Source: Rugalucina vietnamica (Eukaryota > Mollusca > Bivalvia > Lucinida > Lucinidae). Taken from it: a DNA stretch of 64,000 nucleotides. Below the pieces are notes generated by a model. It worked only from the letters and a program-made list of their open reading frames with translations, had not been told where the DNA came from and made no database searches. The stretch is from positions 3,884,006 through 3,948,005 of the forward strand of contig OZ024877.1 in NCBI GenBank assembly GCA_964017185.1, written 5' to 3'. Shown piece after piece: positions 45,515 through 56,330 of this stretch (the first letter of the stretch is position 1; every line of letters starts with the position of its first letter). A program made the position numbers and the translations under genes.

Positions 45515-45975
45515 ATTTCTTAGTGCATAACATAACGGAACATCTCCGTTAACACTCAGGAATCTCCTTGTTAACACTTGGAACACTCGAGAAACGAAGG
45601 AAAGATAAACTACATTCATTTACCATTGATCTACATATGTTCACATACTACAGTGGCTACAGTTGCGTCATTATGTCCGTTTCAGGATGGTCGCGAAAGG
45701 ATGTAAGGGGTGAAAGAGATATTGCCGGTGAAAACAAACACCCCAGGCACATGAGTATTCAAAACATGAACAGGCATTGCGGGGTGAAGTTTAAGCAGTC
45801 CTAAAACAGAGACTCCGTCATCCGAAAGTCGTTCATCTGAAAGAGAGATGCCACAAGTGCTGTAGACGCAACAAGTCATTCACCTTTCTGTGGATCCTTG
45901 ATGGTTATATGATAAAGCACCATGGGATTTGAGATATGCAGGGAAACTTTCATCAAGCTAAAACCATATAGATTT
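45515..45975. other. Spacer between two MITEs, no gene recognised
   Basis: A 78-codon frame (45568-45804) has no recognisable motif. No repeat match. Confidence 0.35.
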
Positions 45976-46193
45976 GAGCCGCCTCATGGGAAAACCAACA
46001 AGCTGCATAGGCGAAAACAAAGACGCAGATCAGCTTCGCGGTACCGCCTTTATTTTCGCTACTCGGATAGTACAATTCCTCTTCTACTTAAATCCGATAT
46101 TTCAAACTTCTAGCATGCTTCTGTGACTGTACAGGCCGGTTTGTGTCGGACCTGTTCGAAAACCACATTGTTGGTTTTCCCACGAGGTGGCTC
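45976..46193 (+). mobile_element. ~218-bp palindromic MITE, subtype 1, palindrome collapsed
   Basis: Ends GAGCCGCCTCATGGGAAAAC and GGTTTTCCCACGAGGTGGCT, flanked by ATTT. One arm of the central palindrome is deleted: GATCAGCTTCGCGGTACCGC passes straight into CTTTATTTTCGC. Such loss is typical of replication slippage across a hairpin. Confidence 0.8.
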
Positions 46194-46369
46194 ATTTGTT
46201 ACGTGACATCAACAAGAAGCGAGTTTGCTTGTATTATATACGTTGCCAGAAAATCTAAAAAAAAAAAAAAATAATAAGTCGTGACTGTTCTAAAATATTA
46301 GAAGAATAATCGTGACCGAGAAATTAGATGGTAGGATGGTTGCAGTATAAACTTGAAGAAACAGACAAA

Positions 46370-47010
46370 AATTGAAACTGAGATCCTTTAAAAGCAGTGA
46401 ACATATTAATGAGAAAGGGGATGGGCAATTTCGAAGTTTCGGCTACTTAAACCTCCTCAGTGACCCTATTGGCAACGTGAAGCCAATGAGAATTACTGTA
46501 ATTTTGAAAGTTTTTTGAGTGGCCACCTATTGGGAAAATGGGAATCTTTTCTGATTGCGCCTTTTCCTGATCGCTGCCTTCTTGTACCTTTTCATTCGGC
46601 TTGCGATGTGTTTTCATGGTATAAGTACCTGATTGTTAATTTAGTTTTTCCCACCTTGGTTTTCGGAGTGGGAATCTCTTTCTGATTGCGCCTTTTTCGT
46701 GATATTTGCCAACTTGTACTTTTTTCAACAGGGTAGTCGATACAAATACTAGTATAATCCAATTGGGTCAAATGTATTAAACGTTGGTTAGATTAAGAAT
46801 CTAAACGGATAATAATTTTCTGATTTCTCAGAAAACCCTTGCTTTTCTCAAAGGACGAAAAGGAAAATATAATCTGCACTACTGATGATGTACGGGGAGA
46901 CTTTTTAGGGCAACCACACGGCACAACATCAGCTGCAGTAATTGCAAATGAAAATAAAACTGAGATCCTTTAAGTACGGTGAGCATATAAATGAGAAAGG
47001 GGAAGTGGCT
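46370..47010 (-). repeat. Dispersed repeat (GAGATCCTTTAA...ATTAATGAGAAAGGGG) split by a PLE fragment
   Basis: Blocks at 46378-46500 and 46736-47010 match, inverted, the interior at 22383-22850 (CTTTCTCATTAATATG, GATCTCAGTTTTATT). The second part also shares GATGATGTACGGGGAGAC with 59822 and 63101. Confidence 0.6.
46509..46735 (+). mobile_element. Rearranged PLE tail fragment
   Basis: GAGTGGCCACCTATTGGGAA jumps directly to the terminal GGGAATCTTTTCTGATTGCG and CTTCTTGTACC, then restarts at TTCATTCGGCTTGCGATGTG and runs to the end a second time (CAACTTGTAC). So it is an internally deleted tail joined to a second partial tail. Confidence 0.75.
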
Positions 47011-47077
47011 TGTGTCACAATTTGCTCTTCGTTTAAACATATGTGATTAGGTCTGGCTTGCTATTTCCGTGATTGAA

Positions 47078-47352
47078 ACAGTTCTTTTTGTTTCATGTCT
47101 TGGTGTTTATTTTCATTTTTATTTATTTTTTTTTTGTGCTGTTGGCGCCTTATGTGTGTTTTCATAGTTTTAGTTAAGTTAAGGTAACTGAGTGGCCACC
47201 TATTGGGAAAATAGCTGCTCATTCGGCTTACGATATGTTTCATGGTATAAGTACCTGATTGTTAGTTTGGTTTTTTCCCACCTCGGTTTTTGGAGTGGGA
47301 ATCTTTTTCTGATTGCGCCTTTTCCTGATCTTTGCCTACTTGTACCTTTTTA
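47078..47352 (+). mobile_element. PLE 3' tail abutting the LINE
   Basis: GTTCTTTTTGTTTCATGTCT to GATCTTTGCCTACTTGTACC at 47346. Nearly identical to 35366-35650. The LINE's upstream region begins within a few bases of the PLE terminus. Confidence 0.8.
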
Positions 47353-47807
47353 AGAAAAAACGGCTGTAGTATCAAAACCGGAAGTCAAATATTTTAATAG
47401 ATATGATCCAAACTTCTTCAATCACGTGACTGCTGGATGAAAAGGCTCGCTTTTTCACTCAGCGGAATCTTTGCAAAATTTCTCTTTTTCTAGGTGTTTG
47501 TTGCTGACAATTTTTGTACTGGTGTGTTCGTAAAGTCACAAGGAATATATATATTTGGATATATTAAACGGAAATATATCATAATTAGTGCAAAATTTGT
47601 GAGTATTGGAATTTTCCTTTGTTTTCATCTAACCGATTGACAGTATTGGTCATTATTGTGGAACGCTGAACGTGTGAAAATTTCTTTTGTTCGCAAAAAG
47701 CCCTTCTCGGCCAGAGTATAAAGAACTAATCAGCTTAACAATACACCATTACTTAGTGAACGGTAGTCCCAGTGAAAGATATACTCAACAAATTAAGAAA
47801 CGCAACA

Positions 47808-49775
47808 ATGGCTATGTCAGCTCTAGATAGAACACAAATGAAACAACAACTAGAAAAGACTGATGAAAAACTAAGGCAGAAATATCAAGAGGTAGTGCAA
47901 TCACTTGATCTGGACGAACTGAAACACTTTAACAAAATGAGATACAAGGAAATGGCAATAACTGACTTTACTGAACAGCATCCTGATGCGGATAAAAAAG
48001 ACATTGATAGTTATGCACAGTGTTTATGCAATTTTCTTCAAAGTGAAGCCAGAGATCTCAAAAATGCCAAAATGCAAAAACAATTACGGAGATCAAATCG
48101 GAAAAGTACACAAGTGGAACCACCACAATCAGCAAAAACTCAACAACTGACCTGTGATAATCTACTCACGGAATCTGTCCTTGAAAATCTTAATGACACA
48201 TTTGCAATACCAACTGCCACTGAAATTGACACTGAAGTTTCAGATACTTTTGTGCAAGCGCTGAATGACACGCTTCGTGATCCAAACGATACCCTGAGCT
48301 CAACGTTCAATGCGTCTGAATTAGATGACACCTACGATGCAAACCAGACTTTGGACAACAGTATTACAGAATTAAAACGAGCACTTCAAACTACAAACAG
48401 CAACCAAGATAAACCAAACAATAAGACTGGTGGTCATCAAAGCTCTCAGGGTACACAAAAAGCATGCAGTGCTGAGGACGATGACATTTTGTGTACTGAT
48501 ACGTGTTCAGGAAACGTAAAATCAGGGTCTATCCGATGCAACTTGTGCTTCACATGGTACCATACAAAATGTGTCGGAATAAAGAACATAAATAGTGTCG
48601 ATGCATGGGTATGTGCAGACTGCAGAGCATTGCCAAAGATAGTAAAGATTCTAAAGACTCAAGTTGCAACACTTATCAACACAGTTGAGACGTTATCAGA
48701 AAAAAATGAAAACAAATTCGAAAATTTGAATGATCGCTTAACAACATTGTCAAATCAAAATAAAAGCTCAAGTCAGTCCTGCACTTCCTCATTATCCGAC
48801 ATACACCAAGAAATACAATCTTTTAGAAATGAAATGGACAAAAAGTCAAATACTTTGATATCAAAGAACCAACTTATCATTGACCAGATGAAATCACAGC
48901 CAGTCCCAGTCAATCATGCTAAAGAAGATCAAACGAATACTAATTCCAAACAAAAATCAAAGAAAACAAAGCAAAAGAAAGCAAACAGCAAACACACTCA
49001 AAAGATAACAGACTCACAAATAGTCATAGACGTCGAAAGTGACTCCGAATCCCAAACATCTGACTCGAACATCTCAACTGAAGCAGAAACACACCAAAAC
49101 AAGAACACTCAATCTCAAAACAAAGCATCACCAACTCCAACTCCAGCCCCAAAATCCCTGAAACGCGATCTTGTCTTCATAACAGGATCAGAAATCCTAC
49201 AAAACATAAATACTAGATATTTAAACAAAAATGTAAGAGTGAAAAGTTTCAAGGGCGCTACAATTGATGATCTGAAATCTCAATTAGCTAGCATGGATCT
49301 CACAAGGTATCAAAATACTATCCTACATATTGGCGGCAATGACATTGACGCTAACATATCTCTGAACTCGTTCAGGGAAAAATATCATGCACTGTTGACG
49401 TCTGTAAAATCCGATAACAACAAAGTAACGGTATCTGGCCTCTTACCCAGGCGCGGACTCAACATTAGGCCGTTCAATGATTCACTGAGAGACCTATGCA
49501 AGTCACTAGACATTGGGTTCATCAATAACCATGACTCATTTGTCATGGCGTCAGGGGAACTGCCATTTGACTTCTTCAAACCAGACATGGTCAATTTGAA
49601 ATTCTCGGGAACCAGAAAACTGGTTCAAAATATAAATAGGTCATGTGATATTTTGCCAATGCAATATAACAAAGGTTTCAATGGCCAAGCAAGTCATATA
49701 GCTCCTCGAAATCATAGGGACGGTTTCAGATCAGGAATGCAAAGAAATACATTTAGATTTAGTAAGACAGATTAG
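47808..49775 (+). CDS. LINE ORF1 protein: PHD finger, coiled coil, SGNH-hydrolase-like domain
   Basis: The protein binds element RNA and helps form the retrotransposition particle; this role is inferred from related LINEs. I chose the ATG at 47808 (A at -3, G at +4); an in-frame GTG lies 12 codons upstream. It has 655 residues. In order: a charged N-terminus; an acidic, T/D/N-rich linker; a PHD finger at about 229-272 (CTDTC...CNLC...WYHTKC...CADC); a predicted coiled coil rich in N, K and S; a K-rich basic stretch (KSKKTKQKKANSK); and an SGNH/GDSL-like domain at about 455-640. In the last, HIGGND is kept, but the nucleophile block reads TGSEIL rather than GDS and the final block reads PDMVN rather than DxxH, so it should not be catalytic. 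It ends TAG, in frame with ORF2. Confidence 0.85.
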   Translation: MAMSALDRTQMKQQLEKTDEKLRQKYQEVVQSLDLDELKHFNKMRYKEMAITDFTEQHPDADKKDIDSYAQCLCNFLQSEARDLKNAKMQKQLRRSNRKSTQVEPPQSAKTQQLTCDNLLTESVLENLNDTFAIPTATEIDTEVSDTFVQALNDTLRDPNDTLSSTFNASELDDTYDANQTLDNSITELKRALQTTNSNQDKPNNKTGGHQSSQGTQKACSAEDDDILCTDTCSGNVKSGSIRCNLCFTWYHTKCVGIKNINSVDAWVCADCRALPKIVKILKTQVATLINTVETLSEKNENKFENLNDRLTTLSNQNKSSSQSCTSSLSDIHQEIQSFRNEMDKKSNTLISKNQLIIDQMKSQPVPVNHAKEDQTNTNSKQKSKKTKQKKANSKHTQKITDSQIVIDVESDSESQTSDSNISTEAETHQNKNTQSQNKASPTPTPAPKSLKRDLVFITGSEILQNINTRYLNKNVRVKSFKGATIDDLKSQLASMDLTRYQNTILHIGGNDIDANISLNSFREKYHALLTSVKSDNNKVTVSGLLPRRGLNIRPFNDSLRDLCKSLDIGFINNHDSFVMASGELPFDFFKPDMVNLKFSGTRKLVQNINRSCDILPMQYNKGFNGQASHIAPRNHRDGFRSGMQRNTFRFSKTD

Positions 49776-52700
49776 GGATTTTTGTCTGGGAAACCGTTAA
49801 AGCAACGACAACTGTCTAATGACAAATATCATCTGCTTAGCTGGCTATGCAGTGAATGCAACGATCCACTATGTAATAACTTGAATCATCAAAACACATG
49901 CTCTTCTTCAATATCCACCGTCTTACAACCAGAGAAAGTTCTCGGAAATAGAACAATAAATAACAATTCAGACAACATAAATAATGAATCCTCAACCGCA
50001 TGTCTAAATACAAATGAACACACAACATGTAGAAACCAAGAGAATATCAATACACCATCTGTTTCACAACATTTTCGAAATGAGTTTAAATTTAATCGGA
50101 GGGGCGTCCATATAGCAAACATTAACATCCGTCACCTAAAACCTAAACTTGATCAAGTAAAAATTATGCTGCAAGGCTCTGCTGTTGATATTTTTGGCGT
50201 TTGTGAAACATTTTTGAATAAAACAATTAACGATGAAACACTTCATGTTAATGGATATACACACGAAAGAAAAGATAGAGAAGCTTGTTCAGAAATCTCA
50301 TCCGATAATGGTGGGGGGATTCTTATTTATTTAAGAGAGGGGCTTGATTATGTTAGAAGAAACGACATTGAAACATCGGATGTAGAATCTATTTGGATTG
50401 AAGTCAAAATGAGGCATTCAAATTCCTTCTTTGTCTGTTCAGTCTATCGCCCACCTTCATCTACAACAGAATGGACAGATTTATTTTCAAGACAAATTGA
50501 AAAATCTCTAACCTTTACCGACGAAATTTATCTCATGGGTGACATTAATATAGACATAAAAGATGAACAATTATGCAACACTAAATGGAAACATGCAATG
50601 GAAATTAATGATCTAAAACAGCTTATCAAAGAACCAACGCGGATCACAGCCAAATCGTCAACAATCATAGACCATCTTTACGCATCCAAACCAGATTTAG
50701 TCGTTGATTTATTGGTACCAAATATTGCAGTTAGTGACCATTTTCCTATACAATTTACACGTGTCACTGGCAAAACTAATATTAAACGAAATATGCATAC
50801 AACAATACAATACCGGTCATATAAGGCATTTAACGAAGATAATTTTCACTCAGATATGTTAGACTCTATGGCAAACATCACTATTTCTCCAGTAAACTCG
50901 GATCAAAACTTCGAAATCTTCATCCAAACATTTATGACTGTATTTGACAAGCATGTCCCGATTAAGACCAAATGGGTAAAAAAAGAAACTCAACCTGACT
51001 GGTATAACGATGAAATCAAATTTGCAAGTAAACAAAGAGATATGTACCACAAGTCAAGAAACTGGCCTCAGTACAAACATTGGCGAAATAAAACCATACA
51101 CTTAATACGCACTGCAAAGAAAGGATTTTTTGCAAAGTCAATTGCCGAAAATAAAGACAATACATATTTATGGAAACATTAAAGACATAAATGGTAAATC
51201 AAACGAAAATAAACTTCCTGATGAGATGACTGTAAAAAGAAATTCTACGACAAATCCACACATTATTTCAGAATGTCTAAATACATTCTTTTCAACAATA
51301 AGCGAAAAACTCAAGTCTGAGAACCCACAATAAAATCCACAGTTTGAACCAAGTACTCTTGATAATTACATTAAAACTAAAATTCCAACTACAGTCCAGT
51401 TTGGCATTCCTCTCATGAAAATGACAGATCTAAAAACAGCTTTAAAGTCGCTGGATGTAACGAAAGCCACAGGTCTTGATGGTATTACTCCTAGAATTTT
51501 GAAGACATCAGCAGAAGCAGTCGCTCCAATATTGTTAGAAATCATCAACTTAAGCCTGACGAATGGTCAATTCCCGGAATCACTTAAACTTGCCAAAATC
51601 AAACCGATTCATAAAGGGGGTCCAAAATCTGACCCCTCAAATTATCCCCCTTATATCAGTTCTCCCAGTAATATCTAAAATAGTAGAAAAACATGTGACA
51701 AAACACCTGTTCGCCTATCTTAAAAAGTATGACATTTTACATAAGTCTCAATCAGGGTTTAGAAAAAATCATTCTTGCAATACTGCATTACTAGGATTAT
51801 TAGACAAATGGCTGAAAAATATTGACAAAGGAGAAATCACAGGCGCAGTTTTCTTTGACCTCAGGAAAGCTTTTGATGTTGTTGATCATGAAATTTTACT
51901 TCAGAAACTTAAGTCTCACAAATTTGACGATCGCACTATGGAATGGATGACATCGTACCTGAGTAACAGGAGACAATGCATACAGCAACATCTTCTCTGC
52001 AGCAAGTTAAATCTGGTGTGCCGCAGGGCTCTGTACTAGGCCCTGTGCTCTTTCTTATTTTCATAAATGACATGCCTTTATACATAAATGAGGCATATGC
52101 CGAAATCTATGCGGACGACACAACCGTCCATACAGCCCATAAAGATCAAAATATAGTTCAAGTAAGACTCCAAAGTAGTTCAACTAATTTCAATTTTTGG
52201 TGCATTGTACACAAAATGTTTGTCAACTTAACAAAAACATCTTCTATGTCAATCGGAAGTAGGCAAAATTTATCGAATAATGATGAATTAAGTATTACAA
52301 TTGATAATGAAGATATCTCAAACGTCGACAACCAAAAACTGCTAGGGATATTCATTGATGAAACGCTCTCCTGGGATAAACAAATCGACTCTGTTTGTCT
52401 AAATATCACTAGACGGATAACGCTTTTAAAACTTCTATCTAAATATGTAGACATGGCCAATCTCAAACTGTACTATAATTCCTATATTTTACCGATTTTC
52501 GACTATGGGTGCATGATTTGGGGACAGTGTTCAACATACAATATCAATAGATTACTAAGACTACAGAAACGAGCAGCGCGAATTATTCTTCAAGCTGACT
52601 TTATGACACCATCAAAACAAATGTTCCAAGAGCTAGGCTGGCTTACTTTTACTAACAGAGTAGAATATCATATTTGCGTTATGGTTTTTAAGTCCCTAAA

Positions 52701-52956
52701 TGGCCAAGCCCCTGATTATTTATCAAGCCTGCTAAAAAAATCGTCTGAAACAAACACTAGAAATTTACGCTCTAATGAGCAAGAATTTCTGAAAGTTCCA
52801 TTTGCGCGAACGGCATACTATGAAAAATCTTTTTCTGTAACTGGTCCAAAACTATGGAATGCTTTGCCACTTGAAATTAGAAAATCAACAAGTCTTTCCA
52901 CATTCAAAACATCTGTGAAGAAATATTATCTAAATAAACAACTTAACGAGACATAA
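49776..52956 (+). pseudogene. LINE ORF2: endonuclease and reverse transcriptase, frame broken
   Basis: In active LINEs this protein nicks target DNA and reverse-transcribes the element RNA. The endonuclease domain lies in the first frame (49776-51182): catalytic Glu in GVCETFLN (50205), then YRPPS, GDINID and SDHFP (50733). RT motifs follow: KATGLDGITPRILK, FFDLRKAFD (Asp 51857), SGVPQGSVLGP and YADD (52108-52119), then the C-terminal FDYGCMIWGQ and GPKLWNALPLEIRK. The frame breaks near 51180 (shift), at 51331-51333 (TAA), near 51650 (shift, an extra T) and near 51985 (shift). Catalytic residues survive but no single protein can be made. No ATG occurs before 50166, inside the endonuclease. 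Confidence 0.85.
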
Positions 52957-53636
52957 AACACGTTGCTTGCATAGCCAGCCATAAAGCACATACTTATAAT
53001 TGTAGGGACAGTGGTGTGCTGTCTGGACATTTGTTTCCGCCACACTACCGCTGTCCCGAACGGCAAATACTAGAAATTAGAAATTAAGCAAACCATTGGT
53101 CTCTATATGTTCCCACACTTGACTGGGTCTGGCTACATTATATATATATATTGCTGTCCCCACTTAAATATTTCATATTTTGTATTATGTTTGTCGCTAG
53201 CGGTCGCTGGACATAGTCTAGCTGACCGCGAACATAGGGCTGAGTGATTCATCGGAGGTTTTCGGCAGCAACGACCTAGGTAGGGAAACCACCCAGCCAG
53301 ACAGTTTGCTATCGCATGCCATCGATGGGTCTTTCAGTTCTATTTATATGTATCTGAAATGCAACAGGACAGCCTTCTATGCTTGAGGACACTCAATAAG
53401 AAAGAAAGTAAAAATGGATCAAACATCTCTCGTTCTCTTTGAGAAATCATATTTAAAATTTAAAATCTGTAATGATATCATTTCCGAGTGTCCTTAAGGT
53501 ACATTTTCATCTCAGTCTCATGTCTCATTGAAAAACACTAATGTAATTGTACTGTACATTATTATGTTTGATAGGTCTCCCAGACATCTTAATTTGTACA
53601 TATGTATATAACTATGTAGATATGTTTAACTCTTAA
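52957..53636 (+). other. LINE 3' untranslated region
   Basis: Non-coding, follows the ORF2 stop. Contains ATATATATAT at about 53140 and no gene. Included with the LINE because it leads without a break into the LINE 3' hairpin. Confidence 0.7.
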
Positions 53637-53720
53637 GAGGACCATGTGTGAGATTAGTCTATGTACTAAATATGTCATCCTCTTTAAATAAAGACATTAT
53701 TATTATTATTATTATTATTA
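53637..53720 (+). other. LINE 3' hairpin and (ATT)n tail
   Basis: GAGGACCATGTGTGAG at 53637 pairs through GAGGA with TCCTC at 53678-53682. AAATAAAGAC and (ATT)8 follow. The same plan ends the SINEs at 19383-19480 and 33962-34045. In LINEs such 3' structures are what the reverse transcriptase recognises. Confidence 0.8.
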
Positions 53721-53896
53721 ACCAATCATGTACAAGAAAACAGCAACCCATCACAGATTGTCATTATGATTATAGGATCAAACAAACACAAGAACACGGA
53801 AAGAATATGTCATTCCAATATCTCAACACCACAAACTGCGAGCGAAATCCTAATCTTATTTAACTCATTTAAGCCTGGCGTCCATTTTATGGGACA

Positions 53897-53970
53897 TAGG
53901 CAAACAGTATAGCCCCAGATGTGACGCCGCAGAACGCGGCGTCCCATCTGAGGCTATTCTGTTTGCTTAG
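53897..53970. mobile_element. GC-rich hairpin MITE
   Basis: An arm of about 35 bp, ATAGGCAAACAGTATAGCCC then AGATGTGACGCCGC, is matched by its complement GCGGCGTCCCATCTGAGGCT then ATTCTGTTTGCTTAG, with a loop of AGAAC. From memory, hairpins with this CAGATGAGACGCCGC core are abundant in clam genomes, which supports a bivalve source. Confidence 0.65.
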
Positions 53971-54145
53971 AGGAATTTCATCGAAAAATTGAATAAAAAT
54001 TAAAAAATCACTCCTAACACCCCTAGAATTGAAAGTGGACTCACCCAATTGATAATGATGGGAGAATCTATTCGTCAAATAAGGGTTAAACTTTGGTAAA
54101 TTGCATGTTGTTTATCAGTGGCGTGAACGCTGGAATTCAACATTT

Positions 54146-54259
54146 GAGCCGCTTCATGGGAAAACCAACAATGTGGTTTCCGAACAAGTCCGACACAAAC
54201 CGGCGTCTTTGTTTTCGCCGAATGATATGCAGATTGTTGGTTTTCCCATGAGGCGGTTC
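54146..54259. mobile_element. Deleted palindromic MITE, ~114 bp
   Basis: Ends GAGCCGCTTCATGGGAAAAC and GGTTTTCCCATGAGGCGGTT, flanked by ATTT. The interior keeps TCCGACACAAACCGG and CTTTGTTTTCGCC but in scrambled order, so the copy is an internal rearrangement of subtype 1. Confidence 0.75.
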
Positions 54260-54379
54260 ATTTAATAAATACTAAGAGAATCCGTTGACGTACTAGCAAA
54301 CCCATTATTAATCTTTCATTTTGCTTTGATACTACGGAGCACCAATAAAACAAAGGCATTGCTGGTGTGAATATTACGA

Positions 54380-55450
54380 TGTTTGACTTTGGCATTGACT
54401 TCACTTTGTAAGGTTAATGCAAAACAATGTATTTCTGCAATTTTATGTACCATTGATTTTGTAATAGCATCATTTCATGAGCTCAGACACTTGTAATGAA
54501 TGGCGTTGCTCAATTACAACCATTTTCAGAAATCTCTTAAACCATCTACTACAACCATTATTTCGAGTTTCACGTAACTTGTTAACGACTGATGCCATTT
54601 ACAACCATGCGGTCGCAGGAAAACATACCTTCAAGCAGCCTTTCTAGATCGCGTTTAATTTAATAACATAATGCAATATTAACATTTTTCTTTATAAAAA
54701 CCTGTAGTTTTATGTCGAAAAATACAATGGCATTTTGTCAATTTACATGTTAATCCTATTTATTGTAATGCTAATTACACATTGCCTTTTTTACAATGCT
54801 CTAGCAATAAAGAGCCTTTAAGTTAATCACTTTACACGTGTCACATAATAATTAACCTTGTATTTACTAGGAATATGTCCTGAAAATTGTCGATAAGTTG
54901 ATAAATGGACAGTCAATACTACAGTTGAGCCGCCTCATGGGAAAACCAACAATTTGCAAAGGCGAAAACAAAGGCGCAGATCAGCTTCGCAGTAACTGAG
55001 TAACTGCGAAGCTGATCAGCGCCTTTGTTTTCGCTACTCGGATAGTACGATTCCTCTTCTACTTAAATCCGAAATTTCAAGCTTCTAGCTCTATTTTGTG
55101 CTTGTACAGGCCGGTTTGTGTCGGACCTGTTCGGAAACCACATTGTTGGTTTTCCCACGAGGCGGCTCAGTTCATAAACGAAGAGGCAAGTGGTGATAGT
55201 AGTAGTTGCAATTTTTGTTAACTTTAAAACTGTTGCTTGAAACACTGAATTAATCAACCTAAATATTGCAAATGTTATTTTGTAAGTTTTGAGATTTTCG
55301 AACATTCAGGAAATTTACACGTCAAAATGCGGCATTAAGCAAGTGCAATCTAACTATCATCATGTTTTTTTCCTATAATTACATATAACCAAATGTTATT
55401 TTAGGTGATTTCTTTTACCTAAAACTCACAATTACACGATTTCATACAAT
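54380..55450 (+). repeat. Duplicated segment, copy 1 (contains a MITE)
   Basis: TTGTAAGGTTAATGCAAAAC, GTAATGAATGGCGTTGCTCA, GGAATATGTCCTGAAAATT and AGTCAATACTACAG recur in the same order and orientation at 56985-58400. Divergence is modest near the start and larger towards the end. Confidence 0.75.
54927..55168 (+). mobile_element. ~240-bp palindromic MITE, subtype 1
   Basis: Ends GAGCCGCCTCATGGGAAAAC and GGTTTTCCCACGAGGCGGCT, flanked by AGTT on both sides. The centre reads CAGCTTCGCAGTAACTGAGT, showing a short duplication (AACTGAGTAACTG). The related locus at 57480-57500 lacks the MITE. Confidence 0.9.
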
Positions 55451-55494
55451 GCAAATCATGTCTTCATTCTATGAGTATCAGGAAAATTATTTCT

Positions 55495-55680
55495 GTTCGT
55501 TCGAGTTGATGCTTGACACCTCAGTCAACAGACACAGTCATGTCGGGACGTTGCAAATTGGTATGTCATGACAAAAATAAACCGCTTTAAATATAACCAC
55601 TCATGTAAGCCACAAAGGCTTATATGTATGGATGGTTCGACTCTAAACCACTTTTCCTGGGCAGGCTAAGCGGTGAACAA
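55495..55680 (+). repeat. Dispersed repeat copy
   Basis: GTTCGAGTTGATGCTTGACA, CATGTCGGGACGTTGC, CAAAGGCTTATATGTATGG and CACTTTTCCTGGGCAGGC. Same family as 32830-33460. Confidence 0.7.
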
Positions 55681-55683
55681 GTG

Positions 55684-56330
55684 AAGGTAAAAGTTGACAA
55701 TGATCAGTGAATGGCGCCATCAGAAAGAAATTCCCACTCCACAAACCGAGGTGGCAAAAACTACATTTACAATCAGGTACTTATACTATGAAAACATATC
55801 GTAAGCCGAGTGAAACGCTATTTTCCCAATAGGAGGCCACTCAGTTATCCAAACTTAACTAAAAAACAAAAACGAAAACGTACATAAGGTGCTAACAGCA
55901 TAAAATTCAACACCAAGACATAAAACAAAAAGATCCACACCACAGAAGTATCACCTTGGAACGATCAGTAATATAAAATTGCTGGCGGGCTTAAACTAGT
56001 TTTACAGGTACCTAACCTCACCCTCAGCTTCTGCAGTGGTTCACATCATTTAGTTAGTTTGTTCGGTCCTCGTAGTGAATCTCTAACTTGTCAATAAATC
56101 ATCAAGGACAAACAAATTAATCATGATAACCACCACAATGAATCAAAAACGAGGACTCACAGATTCAGTAAACTGACCGACGATGGAGATCCCTGGGCGC
56201 CAAATAACTTAGTGAAAATCAGAAGAAAAAGAAAAAACGCCAGTTGAACCCCGGTGGGCCGAGCAACAGGCAAGAAGATCCGGCCCCAACCAACTAAAAT
56301 GAATAGCTTTAAGTCGGGGCCATCATAGAT
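55684..56330 (-). mobile_element. PLE 3' region, inverted
   Basis: Complement of the family from its terminus (GACAATGATCAGTGAATGGC) through TAACCTCACCCTCAGCTTCT and ACGATGGAGATCCCTGGGCG to GTCGGGGCCATCATAGA, stopping just at the RT stop codon region. Confidence 0.8.

Larger units (their letters stand above)
47353..53720 (+). mobile_element. Near full-length CR1-group non-LTR retrotransposon
   Basis: About 6.3 kb: a 5' region of ~450 bp, ORF1 (47808-49775), ORF2 (49776-52956, broken), a ~700-bp 3' UTR and a 3' hairpin with (ATT)n tail. PHD plus SGNH domains in ORF1, an apurinic-type endonuclease plus RT in ORF2 and no RNase H point to the CR1/L2 group of LINEs. The exact 5' end is not visible. 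ORF1 is intact and the remaining damage in ORF2 is light, so the insertion looks fairly recent compared with the PLE debris. Confidence 0.85.
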
